In this document: positions 1-11,700 of the stretch, piece by piece
Layout: every line of letters starts with the position of its first letter
Position numbering within the stretch: position 1 is the stretch's first letter
Source of the DNA: Phanerodontia chrysosporium
Lineage: Eukaryota; Basidiomycota; Agaricomycetes; Polyporales; Phanerochaetaceae
Assembly: GCA_001910725.1 (NCBI GenBank)
Contig: MJGA01000002.1
Span: 2,356,001-2,420,000, forward strand
DNA length: 64,000 bases
Reading direction: 5' to 3'
Position numbers and translations under genes: made by a program
The notes under the pieces: generated by a model
The model's input: only the letters and a program-made list of their open reading frames with translations
The model's database searches: none
Told to the model about the DNA's origin: nothing

Positions 1-643
1 ACAAGAGCTCCAGCTTCCGACAAGACTTCATTGAGGCTGTGGGGTACCTGGACGTGTACTTTGACAATGTCGGAGGTGATATCCTCAATTTGGCTCTCGC
101 ACGCTTGAACAAGGGAGCACGGATAGCACTGTGCGGTAGGTCTGAGTTCGCTAACTTTGTTTGCGGTGCCTGACGTTTGGGTCACGGGTGTAGGGGCCAT
201 CGCAGACTACAGTAGGTTTCTGGCCAGTGATACGGTTTCCACTTACTTTACTGAGCGGCCTCAGACTCGAAACCAAAGGGTATTACTGCGTATCTCAACC
301 TCATCTCGCAGAGAGCCGTAATGCAGGGCTTCCTCGTGTAAGGTGGAACCGTGCTGTACACATATTTCATGCTGACGTGACACCAGGCTTGACTACGCGC
401 CACAATTTGCCAAAGCACGACAGGAGTTGTCCAAGATGATCCATGAAGGATCGTTGAAGCGGCAGTTCCATGTCGTTGAAGGCATCGAAAAATGTCCCGA
501 AGCGCTGCCACTGCTGTTCTCAGGAGGCAACATGGGGAAGCTGTGCGTGCCTGTGATTCCTTGCGCAGTCAAGGCACTGAACTTGAATTTGGCACTGTAG
601 GGTGGTGAAGGTGGCAGACGAAAAGGCGGTGGCCAGGCTGTAG
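1..643 (+). CDS. NADP-dependent MDR-family reductase (alkenal/leukotriene reductase type), 3' part only
   Basis: C-terminal part of a zinc-independent medium-chain dehydrogenase/reductase; the 5' end lies outside the window. Visible exons are 1-135, 194-211, 265-337, 387-542 and 601-643, and their phases join cleanly. The first exon reads DVYFDNVGGDILNLAL followed by GARIALCG, the NADP-binding Rossmann region of prostaglandin/alkenal double-bond reductases. Splicing gives CGAIADYN, then KPKGITAYLNLISQRAVMQG, both conserved in this family. The end reads GNMGKLVVKVADEKAVARL. Family members reduce alpha,beta-unsaturated carbonyls with NADPH in the cytosol. The substrate cannot be told. The family call is firm; the specific enzyme is inferred. 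Confidence 0.85.
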
Positions 644-988
644 ATTTCGCAGCGAAAGCTGTGGAAGGTCACATCACCGGGGTTCGGCTATGCACATGGT
701 TCGCGCAATGACGCGCGTGGTCTGGAATCGGGGAACACGCTAAATGTGAGGACGCCTCGACGTCTGTCGGCGTGGATGGGTCGCGTCTGCGGGCGAATGT
801 AATCTACCGGATGAGTTGGAATGTGATCTGGAGTGTGCGCCTCCTATTTTCCGGACGGCGGGCTCCTGAGTCGAGTTCGCGCCCGCTGTGATCAACGAGC
901 ATCAAAGCTGCCTATTCCGTCATGGACGCGAACCCATTCATGACTTCGACCACCTTCTCTTGACCGGGACCTTTCGTGCCCCTCCAAT
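644..988. other. intergenic stretch
   Basis: About 345 bases between the reductase stop and the start of the PH-domain gene. It must hold the terminator of the first and the promoter of the second. No clear element is visible. Confidence 0.5.
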
Positions 989-3900
989 ATGGCATCGATC
1001 TCTCCGAGCAGCAGCCCGCGGTGGGACAACAGAAACACGGGCTTCATCTCTCCCTCCCAACTCCAGCTCTTGAAGCAGCAGGAGCTCGAGCAGCAGCAGC
1101 GGCTCCAGCAACAACAGCATCAAGGTCCACATCCCTTTCCCACCCAGAACGGCCAGTCCAACTCGCCTGCGCATGCAGAGGCCCCAGTGCCACAGCAGCA
1201 GGGCATGTTCAGGACCACCAGCAGGACGCCCCAAGATGCCCCGCGGCCGACGTCCGCGCACGGCCCACAGCACACTCATGCGCGCACGCACTCCGCGTTC
1301 TCATTCTTCAAGAGCAAGAGCCACCAGCCCGCGCCCTCGACCGCCTCTCTGCCGCCGCAGCATGTCGGCGAGCTGGGCGAGCTCCGAAACGGCGCCGCAC
1401 ACCAACCACCGCCGTCTGCGTCGTCCAGAGGTCCCATCTCACCCCGCGCCCCCGCGCCCTCGGGCAATGGAGAGCGACCCCAGACGGCTGGCAACCAGCA
1501 GCAGAACCGTCCGGCGACGCCTGTGCGTTCCGCGACCGTTGGACCGCCACCAGCGACAGCGCTTCCGCCGCTGCACCCCGAGATACGCTCTATAGTGCAG
1601 CTCACCGTCGCACATAGCCAAAAAGTCTATTTCTCGGGGCCGCTGGTGCGACGCATCGAGCGCCAGCCTGACGGACAGAGGCCGACCAAGGACGAAGGAT
1701 GGCGCGAGGTGTGGGCACAGCTTGGGGGGACCACATTGAGCCTGTGGGACATGAAGGAGATTGAGGAAGCCAGCAAGCAGGGCAAGCAGGTTCCTCCGAG
1801 CTACGTGAATGTCACCGACGCAGTACGTGGTGTGCATCTATCATTCTGATGTCTCGTCACTGAGACATCAACGCCCTAGTTCGTACATGTACACGGCTCC
1901 GTGACCACACCCGCGACTGCCACTTCCGCTGCACAGAAGTACACGAACGTGTTGACCTTGAACACGGCGGGGTCGAACCTGTTGCTCTTTGCCTGCCCTT
2001 CAACCCAGGCCCTTCTCTCATGGACGGCGGCGCTGCGTCTCGCGGCCTGGGAGAAGTCCAGGCTGGAGGAGATCTACAGCGCTCACTTGATCAGGATCAC
2101 GCTCAACGACGGTCAGTGTTCACAACCACCCAGACATGATGCATGCATATACAAGCTTTTGTTGACATATGCTTCGTAGGCCGTGACACCCCCACGCCGC
2201 TCCGTGACGGCCGTATGGAAGGCTGGGTCCAAATACGGGTGGCAGGGCAGACCGACTGGAAGCACCTCTGGATGGTCATTACAGCGGGCGCGCACAGCAA
2301 TGATGCGGGCGCTGGAGAGTCACAGTCGTCGTCCCCGAGCTACACTCGCAAGAAGCGGATCTCGTCGCTCTGGACGCGCGACCAGAGCCCGACGCGGGAC
2401 TCTGCGCCCGCACGGCCGATGTTGCAGCTGTTCACCTCGAACAAGCCCAAGGACAAGAAGAAAGCGGTCTTGACCTTGCGTAACATATCGCAGGCGTTTG
2501 CTGTGTACCCGGAACGGCCAGAGCTTATCAGTCGGAGCACGCTGTTGAAAGTCGAAGGCCTCCTTGGCGACGAAGAGGTTGCTGGACCTATGCGTAACAG
2601 GGAAGGATGGCTCTTGATTATGCCTGAACTCGAAGGGGGTAATATGCGAGCATCCGAGATGCTGAAATGGCTCATTGGTGAGTCAAGCTCGCTGTGACGG
2701 GGACGTATTCACTTAGTTGCATATACGCAGCTATACACGACGCCTTTGAGCTTTACGGACGACCTCAGATGTACAGCTGGAATCCTCGGGACCCCAAGTC
2801 CATGATGTTCGCGTATCCTGTGGGCCCGCACAAAGATGTGAGTACGCTAATCCGCATTAGTGACCGCCTATATTGACTATCCCCAAGCTCTTGTTCCTGG
2901 ATCGTGAGCTTGCAGAAAACCTGGATCCTCGAGAGGACAGAACATCGTTCACCCGTTCGCAACTGCAACACATCCTATGGGACCGCATGCGCGGGAGCCC
3001 TGATCAGTCTCAGTCCCCTGGGAAGGATGCACCTACGCTTCCTCCCCTCCCGGACATATCACTCATGGATGACAATAGAAACGGCGGACCGAGCTCTTCT
3101 GACCGTCAGGGTGACGAGCGGCAGCCTCCTGTCGCCGGCAGCGCTCAACAAGGTTCTTCCGGGTCGGGTGGGCCGCTGCAGCTACCCCCTCTTCACTTCG
3201 AGAACGATCGGGACCATGACCTTCCAGACATCCCACCGCGTTCGCTTACCCCCATCACTGAGAGAAGCGACCCGCGAAACAGCCGTTCGGGTTCCAGGGA
3301 GGGCACAGCTGCGCACTATAATGGGCAGCTTAGCACTTCTCCCGACCGTCCACAAGAGGAGAGCAAGCCTGCAAACTCGTTCTTTGGGGAAGCAATCACC
3401 ACAAGCCCCGTGGCATCCAACTCTCCATCGCCTCCTAACCAGCCGTCTGACACCCGCAAAAGACAGAGCGATGATTACTTTGAAGCAGGACCATCGTCTC
3501 GCCCCGACTCAAAGCTCACTGCGTTCACTCCCCCGACCCAACACGGGCCATCCTCTGCGCCTCATTCGAAGTTCGATTCCGGCTCCTCTTACTCCCAAAG
3601 CGCTCCTTCCAAGCCATCCTCTCCGTCTATGGCACATTCCAAGTTCGAGTCTAATACGTCTTATACCCAGAGCATGGACTATGGCAGACAGTCTCCGGCG
3701 TCGTCATTCGCTCAGCAACGCCAGTTCAGCATGACGCCTCCACCGCCTATCCAAGCTGCTGCCAAACCGTCGTCGCGGCCCGCGTCTCCTCGCCCGTCCT
3801 CTCGGCAATACGATACTCAATATGCGCCACCTTCACCTCAGTTCTCTGTGCTTACTTCTCCACACTCCATCGCGGAACCCCAGTCTCCCATGTCCCCTAA

Positions 3901-6616
3901 TGCCGTGCGTCGACCTGGCTCTAGAATGTCTCTCATGCACGATGTCTTCCCATTACCTCCCAATAACGCTCAACAGCGTCCTGCGACACCATCGACGCCA
4001 GCTTCTGCCGGCATGCAGTCCTCCTCTAATACCCCCACTTCCCACCTTGCGAGGTCCATGCATAGGCCACCTACCCCCGAGTCTCCGACGCCGCGCACTG
4101 CACCCTTGGAGCAGGCAGCGTCTACCTCAAGCTCTAAAGCGTCGGAGGCTCCTTCCAAGGACGAGCCCTCTCCGGAAATTCTGCGTGAGGCGGGTGCACT
4201 CTATTACATGCGACTTGAGCGGGGCGAGGTTGGCCCTCGCCGTCAGCTGCCTGTTCCACCCACGGCAGAAGACAAGGACGAGACTACGACGAGCGAGAGC
4301 GGGTCGGCGTACAGCCCTACGCCTGCAGGGACCACTCGTAGTCAAGGCAGCTGGGGGCCGTCTCGTGTGACGAGTGCGACGAGCCCAACGTTCGGCAGCA
4401 TGTCGCCCACAGGCTCGTCGTACTTCCCTCCCCAGTCGCCGGCTCAGAGTCAGGTCCAGAGTCGGGGTGGAAGTTCCTCCGGCCATGCGACGGCCAAGCC
4501 CGACGGCGCCCGGGCGATTCCCAGTCCAGACCCCGGCGTCTCCGTTAGAAGTTCCAGAAGGCCGTCCGGCGCACGTGATCTGCCGGTCAGCAAAACGTCT
4601 GCCACTGCACAACGCGAGCCTCAACATCCACCGACCCCGACTGCCCATCCGCCCTCCGACGTCGACGAGGACGACGAAGACAACATGAGCGACGACGAAC
4701 GCAACTCTGAGGACCGTGGGCCTCGTCTCCTCCCGCCACGTCTCGCCAAGGCCGAGGCCGAGAGCATGCATGGCAACCAGCAAGACGCTGCAGACATGCT
4801 TGCTGCCCTTTCGTTCCTCGAGCGCGAGGAGGCGCCTGCGCAACCGCAAGCGCCCCCCAAGCAGGCCCAGTCACCACCGCCGCCCGTTCCGCACCTCGTC
4901 GAGCCCCGTTCGACGTCCCCGACGCCCTCCGCCAAGGGGTCCATCCGCTCGTCCTTCGCCCCGTCTCGGAAAGCCGAGGAGCGCAAGGCAAAGTCGCAGG
5001 CGCAACAGGCCGCCCACGATGCCGCCGTGCACAAACCCGGACGCGCTAACGGCCGCCCGAAGAAAAAGGCGCGGGATGCTGGTGCTTGGGGCGAGAGCAG
5101 CGAGGACGAGGATGAGGAGGAAGAGGAAGAGGAGGACGATGACGCCGACTCTGATGACGAGCCGCCAGCGAGGAGTGGAAGGATGGATCAGCGTGGGTTC
5201 GGGTCGCCGCGTCCGCCGATGCGCTCGACGGAGCGCGGGACACCTCCTGGTGCGCCCCTCCGGGAGGGCAGCCCAGCGTCGCAGATGCGGCGTCCGCGCG
5301 ACCTCCCGCAGGTCCCAGGTCAAGGTTATCCTCAGATGGGTCCTGGTCTGTCGCCAATAGGTAAGTGCTGCGCATTCGTTTCACTTTGTCGCTCACGCTC
5401 AGCTTCCCCAGCATCCGAAGACCATCTTGGGCCGCAGCCCCGACGCTTTGTGTCCGACCAATACTCTGAAGGCGCCAGACGTTCATTCTACCCCGACTCC
5501 CAACGCCGGCAGCCTTCTCCCCAACCCCAGTTCCGTCCCCAAACCGAGTACCTGCAGCCAGGTGCCGCTCGTCAAAATATGTGGAGTCAAGTCCTCGAAC
5601 GCGACCCTGCTGCTGCCAACAACGAGCCTAGTCGCGACACATTCATTCAAATGGAGCCTCCGTCGCAAACGATGACCAAGGCCTTCGCCCCACATGGCCT
5701 CCTGTCTGCCGGTCTCCAAGACAAGCAGGACCGGTCAGCGAAGCGACAGGAGGAGCTTGCACGGGAGACCGGTGCATCCCTCATCAATGTACCCAACAAG
5801 CCACCACCACCGCAGACTGGCCTCCTGGGCGCAGTCACTGCCCACGAGCGTGAGCGCAAGCGCGAGGGTGGTCTCGGTGCCACCCTCACGGAGCGCGAAC
5901 GCGAACGGCGTCTTGCAGAGGAAAGGCAGCGCAAGCTCGATGAATACCAGCGCATGCAACTCGACCAGATGCAGCAAGGCGGTTCGATGTACGGTGGCAT
6001 GGGCATGCCCGCCCAGTTCACGAGCTTCAACCCAATGATGATGATGGGCATGAACCCGATGATGACTGGCGGTTGGGGCTTTCCTGGCATGATGGCCCCA
6101 CAGCACATGTTCGCGGCGCAACAGGCCGCACAGGCTTACCAGCAGGCCATGGTCGCGTTCTCCACCGCTGGCTCGCAGGTCGGCGGCGAGAACGGCCAGG
6201 TGCCCCCGCAGATGAACCCGATGATGACAGGCGCGATGTCGTTCGACCCGCGTATGTCGATGATGGGCATGCCCATGATGGCGCCGCAGATGACGGGCAT
6301 GGGTATGGGAGGGATGGGAACGCCTGGCATGGGTGGCATGAACCCAATGGCAATGGGCGGCATGGGCATGGGCATGGGAATGGGCATGGCCGGCGGCGGC
6401 ATGGCTCCGCAGATGACTGGCGGATCTGGCTTTGACGTTCGCTTCCCTCCCGGCAACGAGAGCGGTCTGCGCCCGTCCAGCGAAGGCACCGGCTCCCGCC
6501 CCTACTCCCAAAGCCCCTCTGCGAATGGCTCGCCCGCGACACCCTCCAGACCGCTCGACACAAACGCGACTTCGAACGGCGAGGAGTCGAAGAAGGCGCC
6601 ATCGAACGTGCAGTAA
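989..6616 (+). CDS. CAF120/Skg3-like PH-domain protein, about 1,785 residues
   Basis: Model: 989-1822, 1880-2111, 2180-2677, 2731-2837, 2888-5360, 5403-6616 (1,786 codons, all phases agree). A Gln-rich disordered N-terminus is followed by a PH domain spread over exons 1-3 (DAFVHVHGSVT; LLSWTAALRLAAWEKSRLEE) and the conserved stretch MYSWNPRDPKSMMFAYPVGP / LLFLDRELAENLDPRED seen in fungal Caf120 and Skg3. The rest is low complexity: Ser/Pro-rich, an acidic run (SSEDEDEEEEEEEDDD) and a Met/Gly-rich tail (MGMGGMGTPGMGGMNP). Yeast Caf120 is associated with CCR4-NOT and Skg3 with cell-wall and polarity pathways; the role here is inferred from those. The start is the first ATG in frame with the PH exon. 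Intron 5361-5402 is 42 nt and in frame, so the uncut reading is also open. Confidence 0.85.
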
Positions 6617-7090
6617 CTTTCGTAACGTACGCTCTTTTCTTGTTCTCGTTGGATCTACCTAGTCGGCTTGTTCTCGATCGCTTGGCACTACACGGACGCT
6701 CGTTTTTAGATACCTTTTTCATGCAACGCCTTCGCATCGTCACCTAGTCCCCCCTCCGTATTCTGGTCTGCATATCCACTATATCGTACTACATATTGGC
6801 TACAATCTCAATGGATCTCAGTATTATTGTATCTCGACATACGATCGCGAGGCGTCGTACGAGACGCCACGACGGAGATATGCGCGCCAATCAGAGGTTC
6901 TAAAGGCAAACAGGGCGCCTGAGCGGTAAGTTCCCGCCTTCACAACGTTGGACTCGCATTCCTGGGGCGCACTGCAGCTCTTCGATGTCCACGGCCGCGT
7001 TCTCCGCAACAGAGCGCACGGTTCAGTGAAGTGCGAGACCCCGGTCCCTGCCCAAGAACGGTTTTTCTTCTTTCTCTCTTTCGCACAGCC
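6617..7090. other. intergenic stretch between co-directional genes
   Basis: About 470 bases holding the 3' UTR of the PH-domain gene and the promoter of the deubiquitinase. A CT-rich tract (tttttcttctttctctcttt, about 7060-7080) lies just before the ATG, as is common in basidiomycete promoters. No other feature is seen. Confidence 0.5.
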
Positions 7091-9262
7091 ATGGGCGACT
7101 TTGGCGGGCTCGCGGCGCAGGGGTGCCCGCACCTCGCGGAACTCGACGGCGAGGAGGAGAAGGAAAGCATGCTCAAGCGCTACAAGACCGTCGTCTCGTG
7201 GCACATGTGTCGCAGATACGAGGCGGTCCGCCCTCTCAAGCGACGCAAGGTACGGTCTCGTCCTGTGCACCCGGGCCTGAACGCACACGCTGAGCCTCTG
7301 CCTAGATCGCCTCGCCGACCTGTGCGCCGTGCCAGATGACGCTCTCGCGGCCGTTTGTGTGCCTGCAGTGCTTCCACACGGCGTGCTGGCGCGAGTCGCA
7401 CATTCACGATCACCTTCGTGAGATCGGCCACAGCTTTTGTGAGTCCTCCCTGGCCCTGCCGCCACCCTGACTCATCCTGAATTTCCTGGAATCAATAGGT
7501 GCAGACTCGAGATCTGGTGCTATTTACTGTCTTGATTGTGACGATTTTGTTTATGACCCGACGTTCACGAGTGTCCTCTCGGAGACGTCGGTGATCGCCA
7601 GCGAGCGGTTCACGGCTGGTGAGTGCCGCACAATCGGCGTGTACGTGATTTTCGACTCATTATATCTAGTCAAGAGCCGAAAGGAGCCGTACAAGCCCTG
7701 GATACCTGACAGCAAAGATAACGCAGCTCTGGAGGGGGCGGTTGCGTTACCTTGTCAAGGTAGGATGTCCTGAAGCACTGTGAGTTTAACTACGTTTAAC
7801 GAATCAATGTTTCAAGGACGTCGAGGGCTTCTTAACCTCGGCCAGACATGCTTCTTGAATGCTATCTTGCAATCATTCCTTGCAAACCCTCTGCTCCGTA
7901 ACTACTTCCTCAGTGACAAGCACAACGAGAGGTTGTGTACCACTAAGGAATGCATGTGCTGCGAGATGGACAGGTTATTCACTGAGGTGAGTCCTCTATC
8001 CTTTTTCGGTTCAGCCATATAAATGACGAATACCTAGGTATATTCCGGCAAAGGCGGACCATTAGGACCCACAAGCTTCCTGACCACGACCTGGAAAGCC
8101 TCGCCTGCGGAGCTGTCAGGTTACGCACAGCAGGACGCACATGAGTTCTTCATCGCAGCGCTGAACCAGATTCACGCGACGTCAAAGGGCAAGACCGCTG
8201 CATCGTGCATCTGCATCGTGCACACGACGTTTGACGGGCTCCTGCAGAGCGATGTGCGCTGCGAGCGCTGCGGGAACGTGACGTCCACGACGGACCCGAT
8301 GCTCGACATCAGCCTCGAGATCGAGGCCAAGGGCGCCGCCGCGGCGCAGGAGGCCACCCTCGCGTCGTGCCTTCGGCGATACACCCAGCCCGAGAAGCTC
8401 GCACTCAACGATTACACGTGCAGCAAGTGTCGCGGGCCGTCTCATGTACGTATACCGCTTCCCATCGCGCCGCACGCTCACCTCCTTTTATGTACGCAGG
8501 CTAGCAAGCGGCTGAGCATCCGCAAGCTCCCGCCGGTGCTGAGCTTCCAGTTCAAGGTGCGCACCGCCAGTCTCTCGAATACCCCACAGCCATGAACGTC
8601 GCCCTAGCGGTTCGAGCACCCGACGGCAGACAAGTCCTCCGCACGCAAGGTCGAGGCGCCCGTGCGCTTCCCGGCGAGCCTCAACATGGTCGAGTTCACG
8701 ACGCACGCCGTCAAGGCGAGCTCTCCCGGGCCCAAGGCGAAGCCCGGCGCCGACGCCCTGTGAGCACCCGCTCCCACGCACCACTTCCCGCGCGTCGTGC
8801 AGCACTCACGCATGTAGCAGGTACCCCGGACCGGACTCGCTGTACGAGTACGACCTGTTCGCGGTCGTGTGCCACGAGGGCTCGATCGACAACGGGCACT
8901 ACATCTGCTACACGCGCCACCAGGACGAGGTGAGTCCTGGCCGTTTCACCCTCGCGGACGGTTCGGTGTCTGACATGGCGCGGCAGTGGTACCGGTACGA
9001 TGACGACAAGTAAGGCCGTGTGGCGGGGCACTGCACCGGACGACGCACTGACGCATGTACATCCAGAGTGACACATTCGACGCTCGGCGCGTGCCTCAAC
9101 TCGCAGGCGTACATGTGCTTCTATGTGAAGCGCCACCTCGACTACAAGCCCTGGTCTACGCCGTCGTACGTCAAGGCACGCGAGGCAGAAGCGGTGAAGG
9201 AGAAGGAGCGCGAGCGTGCACGCATGAAGGAGGTCGAGGACGCGCTGCTTGGGACTATATAA
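7091..9262 (+). CDS. UBP8: ubiquitin carboxyl-terminal hydrolase, Ubp8/USP22 type (SAGA deubiquitinase)
   Basis: Eleven exons: 7091-7249, 7306-7438, 7499-7618, 7670-7759, 7817-7986, 8038-8445, 8500-8556, 8608-8759, 8821-8929, 8987-9009, 9067-9262; 538 residues. The N-terminal ZnF-UBP shows CAPCQ, FVCLQCFHTACW and ADSRSGAIYCLDCDDFVYD. The USP fold starts at GLLNLGQTCFLNAILQSF, with the catalytic Cys near residue 179. It continues with SGYAQQDAHEFFIAAL, a zinc site (CERCGN ... CSKCRG), and the catalytic His region NGHYICYTRHQDEWYRYDD. This architecture and length match yeast Ubp8 and human USP22, which remove ubiquitin from histone H2B as part of the SAGA deubiquitinase module. Exon 10 is only 23 nt. 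Start chosen at MGDFGG because upstream frames close. The family call is strong. Confidence 0.93.
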
Positions 9263-9519
9263 CTAGAGATTGGATCGGCGTTCAGATTGGCTATGTATCT
9301 AAGGGACTCGGGCTAACTAGATACAGGTTATCATGAGAGAAAAGGCAAAGAAGTGCGAATACAAGTGGTACAGGAGAGAGGTGAAGATTCCAAGGGAGAA
9401 CGTGACTATCCGATGAGTAGATGAGAGATCTATGCGATCTGTGTGGGCAAAGGGCAAACGGGTAGGTGACATACGTATACTGTGGGGTGGGCCGCCGATG
9501 GCGCATTAGGTTGAGTGCG

Positions 9520-10277
9520 TTAGGGGATGATATCCTTGAGCTCGCCCTCCTTCACACGGATTTCCACCACCTCGACCTCGTAATCCGTCATGGATGAATT
9601 AGACGACAAGGAGGAGGGGATGAACCCGCGGGAGTTTGACGGCGAGGTCGAAGCAACATCTGTATGATCAAGCATATAAAGTGGATGATATCCATGAGCA
9701 TGAGTAACGAAATAGACAAGCAGAAGACGAACATCGGTCCTTGATATATGGTGGCACAAAGAGATCCTGCTGCGGTTCAGCACCCCGAGGGTGGCAAGAT
9801 AATAAGAATACGTACCTGGTTCCAGACGAAGCCTTGGCTCTTCTGTATAGTCAGAATCGGACGGAAGGTGAACACAGGCTGGCGCCGCTTCTTGTGGTGC
9901 TGCCGCTTGGGGCTGCTCGCGGGCTCGGGCTCCATCGCACGCTGCTTGCCCTTGACGTCCTTCTTGTACTCTGCCGCGATCTTGTCGGCGGACATCGGCT
10001 CGTCGCTCTCGTCGATCTCCATGTCGCCCGCGGGCGGCGGGCTCGCCTTGCGCTCGGGGCGCACGGGCGAGCCCTCGCTCGCGCTGTCGCTGTCCACGGC
10101 GTGGGCGGGCGCACGCCCGTAGTCGTCGTCGTCCTCGGAGCAGGACTGCTCGTCGGAGCCGCTGTCGCTGTAGTCGTCGTCGTACGGGATCTGCTCGTAG
10201 CACGCCCACGTCGGCGGCGACGGAGCGCGCCCGATGGGGCGCCGCCGGAAGTATTCCGGGTAGGAGTCGCTGCTCAT
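9520..10277 (-). CDS. acidic conserved hypothetical protein, about 211 residues
   Basis: Proposed model, minus strand: 10277-9816, 9766-9733, 9659-9520. It starts MSSDSYPEYFRRRP and has a Ser/Asp/Glu-rich middle (DDDYSDSGSDEQSCSEDDDD). It then reads KSQGFVWNQ, spliced to DLFVPPYIKDR, and ends with VEVVEIRVKEGELKDIIP. The 34-nt second exon is inferred because only it keeps the frame; its donor (gat|gttcgtc) is weak. No domain is recognised. The acidic low-complexity region would suit a nuclear or chromatin-linked protein, but that is a guess. The gene is divergent from the tRNA-His guanylyltransferase with about 278 bases between the starts, so the two may share a promoter. Confidence 0.65.
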
Positions 10278-10555
10278 GGGTGTACGCGGGTTGGTGGGAG
10301 GCGTGTGCGGGGTGCGGGCGCGGCGGCGGCGGGGGTGTTGGCAGCGGTGGTGGTGGTTCGGGGGCAAGATTCGGAGCGGAGTAGTGCTGAGGCTCTGGGC
10401 GGCGGGAAATGAGACGGCAGGACGCCGCGAGGCGCTATCTCGAGTCACTCGCGGGCCCCAAAAGCGGCAGGTCTCGTCCTCCTAACCCCTTCGCTTTCGC
10501 ACTCCCGCACCGCCCGCGCACAAAGCCTCCGTGCTGCTCTATACCGGCTGTGCAC

Positions 10556-11700
10556 ATGGCGGGCACAAGGTTTGCATATGTGAAGAACTTTGAGCTTCCC
10601 GACCCCCTCCTCCCGGGAACCTACATTCTCCTCCGCCTCGACGGACATGGCTTCCACCGGTGCGGGTCTCCGCCCTCTCGCGCCCGCGCTCGCTGATCGG
10701 ACAAGGCTTTCCCAGGACCATGAGTTCGTCAAGCCGAACGACGAGCGCGCTCTGCAGCTCATGGACCATGCCGCGCGAGACGTCATGGACGAGTTCAAGG
10801 ACATCGTGCTCGCGTTCGGCGAGTCGGACGAATACAGGTGCGTGTGGCGGCACAACAGCTTTGCCTTGGCCATTGAATAGACCCATACAGTTTCCTCTTC
10901 CGCAAGTCCACTGCCGTTTACAATCGCCGGCAGGCCAAGATCCTTACTACGGTGACGTCTCTGTTCACCTCGTCATATGTCCTCAACTGGCCGCGCTATT
11001 TCCCCGACTCGTCGCTCAAGTATCCGCCTTCCTTTGACGGCCGTATAGTCCTCTACCCCTCGGCCAAGGAAGTCCGGGACTACTTCGCATGGAGGCAAGC
11101 AGACAGTGAGTGTCTGCCTGCCTCTTCTGTCAATACGTTCTCAGTCGGACCTCGCAGCGCATATAAACAATCTCTACAACACCACCTTCTGGGCCTTGGT
11201 GCAGCAGGGCGGACATACGACGACAGAGGCGCATGCGATGCTACGGGTCCGGCCTCTTTCTCTTTCTCCAGCCCGCACCCCGTGCTCACGCACAGCTCCG
11301 CAGGGCACAGTCTCGAAACAGAAGCACGAGCTGCTCTTCTCACGCTTCGGCATAAACTACAACACCGTCCCGAGCGGTACAGGAAGGGCAGCGTGCTTGT
11401 GCGCGAAGAGGTGCGCCGCGCGCCCCCCATGGGCAGCCGTGACGGTGCCACTCAGCGGGCTGATCGCGCTTTGTTTAGGTTGCCGCGGGCAATAAAGAAG
11501 ATGCGATCGCCGAGAGCTCCCCGATGGCGGACGGCGGCCCTGCATCGGGAGGAAGGGCCGGGGTATCAGACTTGGAGGAGGGGCACGTTCAGGGCACGAA
11601 GAAAAACAAGAAGCCGAAAGCCCAGATGCGTGTAGAGCTTCACCATTGCGACATCATTGAGCAGGCATTCTGGGATGCACGTCCGTATTTGTTGGAATGA
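10556..11700 (+). CDS. THG1: tRNA-His guanylyltransferase (Thg1), with one frame slip
   Basis: Exons 10556-10659, 10706-10837, 10891-11105, 11158-11246, 11304-11410, 11479-11700. It begins [20 protein letters not shown] and keeps the Thg1 core: [12 protein letters not shown] (metal-binding Asp), [56 protein letters not shown]. Thg1 adds the G(-1) base to tRNA-His. The C-terminus [19 protein letters not shown] is also typical. Between INYNTVP and [13 protein letters not shown] (about 11369-11373) the frame moves as if one base were missing. The exon before the last then ends in the correct phase only if that base is restored. All catalytic residues are present, so a sequencing or assembly error is more likely than a dead gene. 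Confidence 0.88.

Noticed and set aside
5735..6511. 258-codon His/Ala-rich open frame on the minus strand
   Set aside because: It is the antisense of the Met/Gly-rich and Arg/Glu-rich coding exon of the CAF120-like gene; composition reflects the sense repeats.
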